34,500 bases of DNA from Acinetobacter bereziniae LMG 1003 = CIP 70.12. Lineage in GTDB: Bacteria > Pseudomonadota > Gammaproteobacteria > Pseudomonadales > Moraxellaceae. The position numbers and the translations under genes were made by a program. Each line of letters starts with the position of its first letter. Positions within the stretch are counted from its first letter, which is position 1. The notes under the pieces are model-generated. The model worked only from the letters and a program-made list of their open reading frames with translations. It did not search any database and was not told the origin of the DNA. Positions 8,599 through 15,866 of this stretch are shown here, one piece after another. The stretch spans positions 1,756,953 to 1,791,452 of the forward strand of contig NZ_KB849755.1 of NCBI RefSeq assembly GCF_000368925.1, written 5' to 3'.

Positions 8599-8735
8599 TT
8601 CATAGACACTCAAAATTCAGTGACCCTGATGGAGTGGATTTGAGTTGATCTCGTTGTTTTTTTAAGAAATTACGCCTTTTTTAAAAAGATTACGCTTTAA
8701 AGACTCGTTTTACTTTTAAAAGTGTAAGGTTCACC

Positions 8736-10046
8736 ATGGCGTCATCAACTATTGCTACTCCAGAAATTCAAACAAATTCAAAAACTCGCGTTCTTTTCGC
8801 AAGTCTTGTCGGCACAACAATCGAGTTCTTCGATTTTTATATCTATGCCACTGCCGCAGTCCTGATTTTTCCACACTTGTTCTTTCCAGCAAGTACAGAT
8901 CCGATGACGGCAACCATTCAATCACTCGCGACATTTGCCATTGCATTTATTGCACGTCCAATTGGTGCTGCTGTGTTTGGTCACTTAGGTGATCGTATTG
9001 GTCGTAAAGCAACACTGGTCGCAGCCTTGTTGACTATGGGTATTTCAACAGTGTGTATTGGTCTGCTTCCAACTTATGCTCAAATTGGTATTGCTGCTCC
9101 ACTGTTACTTGCTCTCTGCCGTTTAGGTCAAGGTTTAGGTCTGGGTGGTGAATGGTCAGGTGCTGTATTACTTGCTACTGAAAATGCGCCTGAAGGCAAA
9201 CGTGCTTGGTATGGGATGTTCCCACAGCTAGGTGCGCCGATTGGTTTTATTCTTGCAACAGGTTCTTTTCTTGGTCTTGGCGCATTGATGTCTGAAGCAG
9301 ACTTTATGCAATGGGGCTGGCGTATTCCATTTCTTGCAAGTGCTGCATTGGTGATTGTCGGTTTATATATTCGTTTAAAACTGCATGAAACTCCTGCTTT
9401 CCAAAAAGTATTGAACAAGCAGAAAGAAGTAAATGTCCCGTTTAAAGAAGTTGTGACCAAACATTATAAAATGTTATTCCTTGGCACAATTGCGGCGGTT
9501 TGTACTTTCGTTGTGTTCTATCTGACCACTGTATTTGCGCTCAACTGGGGAACCAAACAACTGGGTTACTCTCGTGCACAATTCTTAGAAATGCAACTTG
9601 TTGCGACCCTTTGTTTTGCTGCCTTTATTCCACTGTCGGCTGTATTTGCTGAGAAATTTGGACGTAGAGCAACCTCAATCGGGGTATGTGTTGCCTCAGC
9701 ACTGTTTGGTTTAGTGTTTGCAAGTATGCTTGAGTCAGGTAGTACAGTGATTGTGTTCTTGTTCTTATGTGTAGGTTTAGCACTAATGGGCATGACATAT
9801 GGACCGATTGGGACTGTTTTATCTGAAATCTTTCCGATTTCTGTTCGTTATACAGGGTCAGCATTAACCTTTAACTTGGCGGGTATTCTAGGTGCATCAT
9901 TTGCTCCTTTAATCGCAACAGAGCTTGCGACCAAGTACGGTTTACAAGCTGTTGGTTACTACTTAACAGCTGCATCTATTCTTTCGCTTTTGGCATTCTT
10001 GGCAATTCGTGAAACTAAAAATGATGATGTAAACAATCAAGTTTAA
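8736..10046 (+). CDS. MFS transporter, metabolite:H+ symporter (MHS) family
   Basis: A 436-residue protein with twelve predicted membrane helices. The loop 2-3 MFS signature is GHLGDRIGRKATL (residues 82-94). MHS-type features are GTTIEFFDFYIYATA in helix 1 (residues 26-40), RLGQGLGLGGEWSGA in helix 4 (129-143) and the GWRIPFLASA segment at the end of helix 6. MHS porters such as ProP, ShiA and KgtP import osmolytes or organic acids with protons; the substrate cannot be told here. A good ribosome site (TAAGG about 7 bases upstream) supports the ATG at 8736. It is a single gene closed by the terminator at 10066-10092. No link to the atu cluster is evident. Confidence 0.9.
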   Translation: MASSTIATPEIQTNSKTRVLFASLVGTTIEFFDFYIYATAAVLIFPHLFFPASTDPMTATIQSLATFAIAFIARPIGAAVFGHLGDRIGRKATLVAALLTMGISTVCIGLLPTYAQIGIAAPLLLALCRLGQGLGLGGEWSGAVLLATENAPEGKRAWYGMFPQLGAPIGFILATGSFLGLGALMSEADFMQWGWRIPFLASAALVIVGLYIRLKLHETPAFQKVLNKQKEVNVPFKEVVTKHYKMLFLGTIAAVCTFVVFYLTTVFALNWGTKQLGYSRAQFLEMQLVATLCFAAFIPLSAVFAEKFGRRATSIGVCVASALFGLVFASMLESGSTVIVFLFLCVGLALMGMTYGPIGTVLSEIFPISVRYTGSALTFNLAGILGASFAPLIATELATKYGLQAVGYYLTAASILSLLAFLAIRETKNDDVNNQV

Positions 10047-10065
10047 TCGCGCGATAAGATCAAAG

Positions 10066-10092
10066 AAGCCTGCAATTTTGCAGGCTTTTTCA
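10066..10092 (+). terminator. Intrinsic terminator after the MHS transporter gene
   Basis: The stem AGCCTGCA...TGCAGGCT with a short AT loop is followed by TTTTTC. It lies 20 bases after the stop at 10046 on the plus strand. Confidence 0.88.
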
Positions 10093-10250
10093 TTGATTTT
10101 TTGAGCTTAGTCAAATTTAATTTAACCTGAGTTCGATAAAAATCCTTGATGAAAGGTGATACAGTCAAACCGCCTGATTACTCATACAAGTGATTTGGAT
10201 GATTCATTTATTTTGTACTTTTTGAATCATTGATGGTCTTGCTATCGTGA

Positions 10251-10403
10251 GGCGACATGGATGTCGCTATGTTGAGCAGGGGTAAAGGATGTACCCCTCG
10301 CTCAACGAAAGATTTTTGTCACTTTTCATCTCTGAAAAGTGAGGCATCGCTTACGCAAAAGAATTTAAACTTTAGCACTAAAGCGTGGCAGTGCAAGCTT
10401 TAG
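10251..10403. repeat. Array of strong hairpins in non-coding DNA
   Basis: Four consecutive inverted repeats. (1) GCGACAT/ATGTCGC at 10252-10267 with a two-base loop. (2) GTTGAGC at 10271-10277 with GCTCAAC at 10300-10306, continued inward by GGGGTA/TACCCC, loop 10285-10291. (3) ACTTTTCA/TGAAAAGT at 10321-10340 with a TCTC loop. (4) CTAAAGC at 10378-10384 with GCTTTAG at 10397-10403, overlapping alternative pairings. There is no coding frame. The density and strength of pairing suggest a dispersed intergenic repeat of the genus or a structured RNA; multi-copy status cannot be seen from one window. Confidence 0.6.
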
Positions 10404-10474
10404 ATCATCAAACAATCTATTGATCGCCTTCATTTTATTGATCAAGAGAAATGAAGCTATATTGATGGTTGCGC

Positions 10475-10552
10475 TTACGGAGCTTCGCTCCTCATGCCAA
10501 AACAAGTATGGCGAACCCTTGCGGAGCTCCGCTCCTCATCCAAAATCGGATG
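10475..10552. repeat. Tandem pair of REP-like double-hairpin units
   Basis: Two copies of a unit 44 bases apart. Each has CTTrCGGAGC, a three-base loop and GCTCCTCAT, giving the hairpin GGAGC/GCTCC (10479-10491 and 10523-10535), followed by a second smaller hairpin (GCCA/TGGC at 10496-10512; CATCC/GGATG at 10537-10552). The arrangement of a GC-rich hairpin plus a short one resembles REP elements. No REP-associated transposase is in the window. Confidence 0.6.
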
Positions 10553-10638
10553 AAAATCCACAAAAAATCCACATAAATTTATTATCTTTCAATAATTTGA
10601 ATATTTAATCGCATCGAATTCACGTTAATTTAATGTGG

Positions 10639-11304
10639 CTAAAAATCTGGCTTAGAGACGATTTCCACAAGCTGATTGGTAAACGGCTGTAAAAATGATA
10701 AATAACTTGCGTGTAGCGCCATACGATTTAAATCAGTATTGAAGGGTTCAGGATGATACAACTTATCTCGGATAATCGGATGTCCGATATACTGCATATG
10801 TACGCGTAATTGATGTGAGCGTCCTGTAATCGGAGTGAGTAATACTCGGCTGATATCCTTTTCAGCATCATAGCTTACTGATTCAAACAAAGTTTGTGCA
10901 GGTTTTCCCAATTCAAAATGCACAATCTGACGGGGACGATTCTCCCAATCAGTAATGAGTGGCACATCAACTTGACCATTACTATTGATTTCCCCTTGAA
11001 CCAAAGCAATATAATTCTTTTTGACTGTTCTTGCTTGAAACATTTTACTGGCTGCCACTTCAGCATCACGATGCTTAGCAAAAAGCAAAATGCCTGAAGT
11101 TGCCATATCCAGACGATGCGTGATTTTGGCATTTGGATATAGTGCTAATATTCGAAAGTAAGCACTGTCATGATGTTCAGTTAAACGTCCAGGAACAGAT
11201 AACAAACCTGCAGGTTTATGAATGGCGACAAAATCATCATCTTCAAAAATAATTTCGAGTGGGTCTAAAGGTGGCTGATAAACAAAGCCATCATCAATGG
11301 GCAT
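10639..11304 (-). CDS. rluA: Dual-specificity pseudouridine synthase RluA (23S rRNA/tRNA)
   Basis: A 221-residue enzyme very like E. coli RluA (219 residues), which makes pseudouridine at U746 of 23S rRNA and U32 of several tRNAs. The catalytic Asp is in HRLDMATSG (Asp66 from this start; E. coli Asp64), with the substrate-loop KPAGLLSVPGRL before it and PITGRSHQLRVHM after it, both family hallmarks. I chose the ATG at 11304 because the protein length then matches RluA; a TTG at 11343 would add 13 residues. Single gene on the minus strand, downstream of the atuF terminator. No S4 domain, as expected for RluA. Confidence 0.92.
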   Translation of the reverse strand: MPIDDGFVYQPPLDPLEIIFEDDDFVAIHKPAGLLSVPGRLTEHHDSAYFRILALYPNAKITHRLDMATSGILLFAKHRDAEVAASKMFQARTVKKNYIALVQGEINSNGQVDVPLITDWENRPRQIVHFELGKPAQTLFESVSYDAEKDISRVLLTPITGRSHQLRVHMQYIGHPIIRDKLYHPEPFNTDLNRMALHASYLSFLQPFTNQLVEIVSKPDF

Positions 11305-11385
11305 GTGGATTGTGTGTTGATAAGAATTGCCGAAAAATAGCAATAGACTGAAAAGCTGTCAAGAGAACAACAAAGAGATTACTTT

Positions 11386-11427
11386 GCAAAAATAAAACTC
11401 CAATATCCAACGATATTGAAGTTTTAT
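11386..11427 (-). terminator. Intrinsic terminator of the atu operon
   Basis: On the minus strand, AAAACT plus CAATATC pairs with GATATTG plus AGTTTT (arms 11394-11407 and 11412-11425, one mismatch), followed in the minus direction by ATTTTTG. It lies about 30 bases after the atuF stop and separates the operon from rluA. Confidence 0.8.
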
Positions 11428-11458
11428 ATCAAACCAACATCATTCAACCTAAAACAGC

Positions 11459-13399
11459 TCAAGCCTGAATATTTAAAACCAGCTGTCGTTTTTTCACCTG
11501 TTGCCCAACCTGCCCCACGACCTCTTCAACCACACCATCCACATCAGATTTAATCTGCTGTTGTATTTTCATTGCTTCTAAAATCAATAAAGTCTGCCCT
11601 TTAGAAACAGTATCTCCAGGATTGACAAGAATATTGATGATTGCACCATCCATTGGAGCACGGATTTTACCATCCCCAACAATATCTGTACTTTCTGGTG
11701 GTGCATAAGTAACATTTTCAACCGCAATATTGCCATTTACGGCATCTAAATATAATCGATTTCCATCTAAGACATAGTCGACTAAACGACGTACCGAATG
11801 TGTTTCATAAATCAGTTGTTGTGCATTTTGCTCAATCAAGTGGATGTCAAAGGTCTGTCCACAAATTTCAACACCCACTAAGTTTTGATCACGTTTTACC
11901 AGTACCTGTATGTGCTGATCGTCATGTTTCAATTTCAACGGTAAAGATAAAGCAATACCTGTATTCCAACTGCTTTGACTGGCAGCATTGGTGAATAGTG
12001 CTGCTGCGACAGCCAAATGCTCTAAAGCTAATGTTTGTGGATGTAGACTTGGATCCGTTTGAAAATGCTCTTGAATAAACGCCGTGTTGGTATCACCTTT
12101 GACAATGATCGGATGTCTAAGCAAATTTACCAAAAACTGTTTATTGCTGTTTACTCCCAAAAGAACACAGTCATCTACAGCACGCGCCAATAGCCGAATA
12201 GCATCTTGTCTGGTTTTACCATAGGCAATGACTTTCGCCACCATTGGATCATAAAAAGGACTAATTTCATCCTGCTCAAGCAAACCATGATCAATGCGTA
12301 CATGAGGCAGCTCCGCAGCTTGCCAACGGTATATTCGCCCCGTTTGAGGTAAAAAATCCTGACGAGGATCTTCTGCATATAAACGAACTTCGATTGCATG
12401 TCCTGTTAAGCTCAACTCAGATTGCTGAAGTGGTAGGATTTCTCCATTGGCAACACGGAGTTGCCATTCCACGAGATCTAGTCCAGTAATCAACTCAGTT
12501 ACAGGATGCTCAACTTGCAAACGTGTATTCATTTCCAAGAAGTAAAATTCACCCGATTGATCCAATAAAAATTCGACTGTTCCCGCCCCGACATAATTAC
12601 AAGATTTTGCTGCGGCTACAGCAGCCTCCCCCATTTGTTGGCGTAAGTTTTCAGTCATGACTGGACAAGGTGCTTCCTCAACCACCTTTTGATGACGGCG
12701 TTGAATCGAACAATCGCGTTCAAACAGATAGACATAATTGCCATGTGTATCGCCAAAAACCTGAATTTCAACATGACGGGGGGCGATCACCGCTTTTTCA
12801 AGAATGAGCTCACCTGAACCAAATGCATTTTCAGCTTCAGAACGTGCTGTTTTTAAGGCTTCGACAATATCGGCTGATTGTTGAACCAGACGCATGCCTC
12901 GTCCACCGCCCCCTGCGGATGCTTTGACCATCAATGGATAGCCAATTTGATTGGCTTGCTGTTCTAAGTATTCAATATCTTGCTGATCACCTTCATAGCC
13001 AGGCACACAAGGCACACCTGCCTGAATCATGGCAATCTTTGAAAGTCGTTTACTTCCCATCAATTCAATCGCGGAAGCAGGCGGTCCGATAAAAGTAATC
13101 TTATTTTCAGCACACGCTGCGGCAAAGTCAGTATTTTCAGAAAGAAAACCATAACCGGGATGTACGGCATCTGCTCCTGTTTTTTGACATGCTTCGATAA
13201 TATTCTCTATAGAAAGATAGGATGCTGAAACCTTTGACGCACCGATATAGACAGCTTCATCTGCAAGCTGTACATGCCGTGCATGACGATCTGCATCTGA
13301 ATACACAGCGACTGTTTGATAGCCCATTGCTTTTGCTGTTTTCATTACGCGAACAGCAATTTCACCACGATTCGCCACCAATATTTTTGAAAATGCCAT
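11459..13399 (-). CDS. atuF: Geranyl-CoA carboxylase, biotin-carrying alpha subunit
   Basis: 646 residues with the order biotin carboxylase, linker, biotin carrier. The N-terminal KILVANRGEIAVRV, the ATP-grasp loop KASAGGGGRGMRLV (residues 159-172) and FLEMNTRLQVEHPVTE are typical. The C-terminal carrier domain has ILEAMKIQQQ with the biotinylated Lys at 611; Ile replaces the more common Met after it. The subunit carboxylates biotin with ATP and bicarbonate for transfer by AtuC. The same family includes methylcrotonyl-CoA carboxylase (LiuD), so the geranyl-CoA role rests on its neighbours atuA, atuB, atuC, atuD and atuE. It is the last gene of the cluster, separated from atuE by 359 bases that contain a MITE-like insertion. 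An AGGA ribosome site precedes the ATG. Confidence 0.85.
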   Translation of the reverse strand: MAFSKILVANRGEIAVRVMKTAKAMGYQTVAVYSDADRHARHVQLADEAVYIGASKVSASYLSIENIIEACQKTGADAVHPGYGFLSENTDFAAACAENKITFIGPPASAIELMGSKRLSKIAMIQAGVPCVPGYEGDQQDIEYLEQQANQIGYPLMVKASAGGGGRGMRLVQQSADIVEALKTARSEAENAFGSGELILEKAVIAPRHVEIQVFGDTHGNYVYLFERDCSIQRRHQKVVEEAPCPVMTENLRQQMGEAAVAAAKSCNYVGAGTVEFLLDQSGEFYFLEMNTRLQVEHPVTELITGLDLVEWQLRVANGEILPLQQSELSLTGHAIEVRLYAEDPRQDFLPQTGRIYRWQAAELPHVRIDHGLLEQDEISPFYDPMVAKVIAYGKTRQDAIRLLARAVDDCVLLGVNSNKQFLVNLLRHPIIVKGDTNTAFIQEHFQTDPSLHPQTLALEHLAVAAALFTNAASQSSWNTGIALSLPLKLKHDDQHIQVLVKRDQNLVGVEICGQTFDIHLIEQNAQQLIYETHSVRRLVDYVLDGNRLYLDAVNGNIAVENVTYAPPESTDIVGDGKIRAPMDGAIINILVNPGDTVSKGQTLLILEAMKIQQQIKSDVDGVVEEVVGQVGQQVKKRQLVLNIQA

Positions 13400-13450
13400 T
13401 CTCGTTTTTCCTATTTTTTATATTCTATTGTGTTGTTTATCTGGATGTTA

Positions 13451-13716
13451 GGGTCTGTTGACAATTCGTCTATGTTTGCGACTACGTGTGTTTTTTAGGC
13501 GATTCTAGGCACGAAATACGAAATTTAGTCATTCTAAATAAGTAGTTCGTAACAACGAATCGGCAAAAAACACACTAGTCCCGAAGGGTTGTGGCTAAAA
13601 TTATCTCAGACTATGTTATGAAACTTGAAAATAGACTCGTTATTCTCTTCGTTTCATGCCTTGCCTGCTCAATTTTAATCTACAACGCAAGCCATTTATG
13701 AAATGTCAACAGCCCC
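13451..13716. mobile_element. MITE-like element with terminal inverted repeats and TA duplication
   Basis: The left end GGGTCTGTTGACA (13451-13463) is matched inverted by TGTCAACAGCCCC (13704-13716), 12 of 13 identical, and both ends are flanked by TA (13449-13450 and 13717-13718). The 266-base interior has no gene. It contains a long inner inverted repeat: the arm GACTACGTGTG with its T run and GGCGATTC (13480-13505) pairs with GAATCGGC, its A run and CACACTAGTC (13557-13580), enclosing a smaller ATTTAG/CTAAAT hairpin. Small size, terminal repeats, no transposase and a TA target duplication indicate a non-autonomous transposable element, probably moved by an IS5- or IS630-type transposase; the parent is inference. 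It lies between atuE and atuF. Confidence 0.75.
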
Positions 13717-13758
13717 TAATGATAAATCACTCATTTAAAATCAATCCTAATGTCTTGG

Positions 13759-14592
13759 CTATCTATCAAACCAATTCGGTTCTCGTTTTTGTATAAATGC
13801 CATAGTCCCTTCCATGCCTTCCTCTCCACCGACAGCCTGCGCAAATTGCTGTGCTGCATCATCCAAAAGTGCTGTTAAAGGCTCATTTAAGGTTCGATGC
13901 AATAATGCTTTGGTCATACGAGAGGCTTGTGGTGCAGTCCGTTTAATTTGCTGAATGGTTTCAACCAATAACACTTCCAATGCTTTTTCATTCTCAACGA
14001 CTTCATGTACTACACCAACTTTCAATGCGGTGTGACCTTCAAAACGTGATCCCAACAGCGCCAAACGACGCGCTTGTGTTAAACCAATACGCTTGACTAC
14101 AAAAGGTGCAATCTGCGCTGGAATCACACCTAAACCAGTTTCAGGTAAACCAAATTTGGCATCCGCAAGGCTGATTGCAATATCTGAAACACAGGCTAAG
14201 CCAAAACCGCCACCCAGCACTGCACCTTCTAATACCGCAACTACGGTTTGTGGAGCTTGATCAACTTGTTGAATCATATGTCCAAATTGACGATTAAAAT
14301 CGACATAGGGTTGATGAGAGCCTAGATTCATTGCCTCGCCACGCAGTTGTGCCATATCTTTAATGTCACCACCTGCACAAAAATGCCCACCTTTACCACG
14401 TAAAATGACCGCACGAATTGATAAATCTTGTTCGATGACTTGGAATACCTGCTGAATCGCTTTGACCATATTCAAACTCATCGCATTACGACTGTCAGGT
14501 CGATTAAGCCATAAAGTTAAAATACTGCCCTCTTGCTCAAGTTCTATACTTGAATCAAATACATGCGCTACTAGAGATGCTGAAAGTGTCAT
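13759..14592 (-). CDS. atuE: Isohexenylglutaconyl-CoA hydratase (enoyl-CoA hydratase family)
   Basis: A 277-residue crotonase-fold protein. The oxyanion-hole segments are HFCAGGDIKDM (about residues 70-80) and GAVLGGGFGLACVSD (about 123-137). In the atu pathway this enzyme hydrates the carboxylated geranyl-CoA (isohexenylglutaconyl-CoA). Compared with canonical enoyl-CoA hydratase, the Glu usually found in GGGCELA is Gly here, while the second Glu is kept in LPETGLGVIP (Glu151), so the catalytic set differs from rat ECH. The gene begins 17 bases after the atuD stop, so they are coupled. A methylglutaconyl-CoA hydratase (LiuC) is the alternative, but the neighbours support atu. Confidence 0.82.
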   Translation of the reverse strand: MTLSASLVAHVFDSSIELEQEGSILTLWLNRPDSRNAMSLNMVKAIQQVFQVIEQDLSIRAVILRGKGGHFCAGGDIKDMAQLRGEAMNLGSHQPYVDFNRQFGHMIQQVDQAPQTVVAVLEGAVLGGGFGLACVSDIAISLADAKFGLPETGLGVIPAQIAPFVVKRIGLTQARRLALLGSRFEGHTALKVGVVHEVVENEKALEVLLVETIQQIKRTAPQASRMTKALLHRTLNEPLTALLDDAAQQFAQAVGGEEGMEGTMAFIQKREPNWFDR

Positions 14593-14609
14593 ATCGATAC
14601 TCTCCCTAT

Positions 14610-15767
14610 TTATTTACGCTTAGACGGTAAAATATCCATCAGTTTACAAATAATACCAAGCATGATTTCATCAGCGCCTCCACCAATTGAGCCTAAACGC
14701 CCATCTCGATACAGTTGAGAAGCAGGGTTATCCCACATGAAGCCATTGCCACCCCAAAATTGTAAACAACTGTCAGCCACTTCACGGGTTAAACGCCCTG
14801 CCTTGAGTTTTGCCATAGACGCTATTTCAGTTGCATTGCCACCATCAATATGAATTTCACATGCACGATAGGTTAAAGCACGTAAAGCCTCGACTTCTGT
14901 CATTAACTCTGCAAAACGAAAGTGTACATATTGGTTGTTGATCAAAGGTTGTCCAAATGTGCTACGTTCTTTGGTGTATTGAATGGTTTGCTGAATGACA
15001 TTCTCTAAACCACCAATGGCATTGGCAGCCGCCCACATACGCTCTTCTTGAAATTGCATCATCTGCATCATAAAGCCCATGCCTTCAGCACCCACCAAGT
15101 AACGCTGTGGTACACGAACATTGTCAAAATAGACTTCTGCGGTGGTGGTTGAGCGCATGCCTAGCTTATTTAAAGGTTCTGAGAATGAGATGCCTGCGGA
15201 TTTTGCAGGAACAATAATCATTGATTTGTTAACATGCGGTTTGTCATCAGACGTATTGGCAAGTAAGCAAAAGAAATCTGCTTGTAATGAGTTCGTAATC
15301 CACATTTTACTGCCATTGATTACATAATCATCACCGTCTTTTCTAGCAGTGGTTTTAATTGCCGCAACATCTGAACCCGCATGAACTTCTGATACTGCTA
15401 TAGAGGCAACATAATCACCTGCGATTGCAGGAGTTAAAAATTCATCTCGTAATTCTTTGCTTCCAAAACGTGCCAAAGCAGGGGTTGCCATATCTGTTTG
15501 CACACCTATCGCCAATGGTACGCCACCACAAGCTGCACGCCCAAGTTCTTCAGCCACCACAAGGTTATATGAATAATCTAAGCCCAACCCTCCATTTTCT
15601 TCAGGTTTACAAATTCCCAATAACCCCAAGTCAGACAGCTTTTTAAAAACATCTTGAATTGGAAAACGCCCTTCGGTCTCCCATGTCGGAATATATGGAT
15701 TGAGTTCGGTCTCAACAAACTGGCGTGTGGTACGGCGTAGCGCTTCATGTTCTGGTGTAAATTTCAT
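14610..15767 (-). CDS. atuD: Citronellyl-CoA dehydrogenase (acyl-CoA dehydrogenase family)
   Basis: 385 residues with the three acyl-CoA dehydrogenase domains. The FAD/substrate segment VSEVHAGSDVAAIKT is at about residues 125-139, the WITNS strand at about 156-160, and the C-terminal FGQPLINNQYVHFRFAE and YRDGRLGSIGGGADEIM follow. The opening MKFTPEHEALRRTTRQFV is typical of AtuD. The medium-chain catalytic Glu position is Gly (GGG at 362-364), and a Glu sits in QEERMWAAA (Glu242), where isovaleryl-CoA dehydrogenase has its base; this suits a 3-methyl-branched substrate such as citronellyl-CoA. Product is geranyl-CoA, handed to AtuC/AtuF. Separated from atuC by about 100 bases that can fold. 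Confidence 0.87.
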   Translation of the reverse strand: MKFTPEHEALRRTTRQFVETELNPYIPTWETEGRFPIQDVFKKLSDLGLLGICKPEENGGLGLDYSYNLVVAEELGRAACGGVPLAIGVQTDMATPALARFGSKELRDEFLTPAIAGDYVASIAVSEVHAGSDVAAIKTTARKDGDDYVINGSKMWITNSLQADFFCLLANTSDDKPHVNKSMIIVPAKSAGISFSEPLNKLGMRSTTTAEVYFDNVRVPQRYLVGAEGMGFMMQMMQFQEERMWAAANAIGGLENVIQQTIQYTKERSTFGQPLINNQYVHFRFAELMTEVEALRALTYRACEIHIDGGNATEIASMAKLKAGRLTREVADSCLQFWGGNGFMWDNPASQLYRDGRLGSIGGGADEIMLGIICKLMDILPSKRK

Positions 15768-15866
15768 TGTTTTTCCTTAATCTAATTTCCCCAACCTTTC
15801 TTTGATCAGGTGGGACATTGTTCCTTTTTAAAGGTGAGGTATGTTGAGTTCCACAATGGGGAATTT
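15768..15866 (-). other. Structured spacer between atuC and atuD
   Basis: In this 99-base gap TTCCCC (15787-15792) pairs with GGGGAA (15858-15863), and ACCTTT (15794-15799) pairs with AAAGGT (15830-15835). It has no T run and lies inside an apparent operon, so it may affect mRNA stability or be a remnant of an insertion rather than a terminator. Confidence 0.4.

Larger units (their letters stand above)
10093..10638. other. Long non-coding region between the MHS transporter and rluA
   Basis: About 545 bases with no convincing gene on either strand. It contains the hairpin array at 10251-10403 and the tandem hairpin units at 10475-10552, with AT-rich flanks. The direct repeat ATTGATC occurs around 10420 and 10437. 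A 62-codon frame at 10420-10608 runs through the repeats and is not believed to be coding. Confidence 0.6.

Noticed and set aside
10420..10608. A 62-codon plus-strand frame in the repeat-rich gap
   Set aside because: It runs through the hairpin repeats, has no ribosome site and no recognisable protein features.
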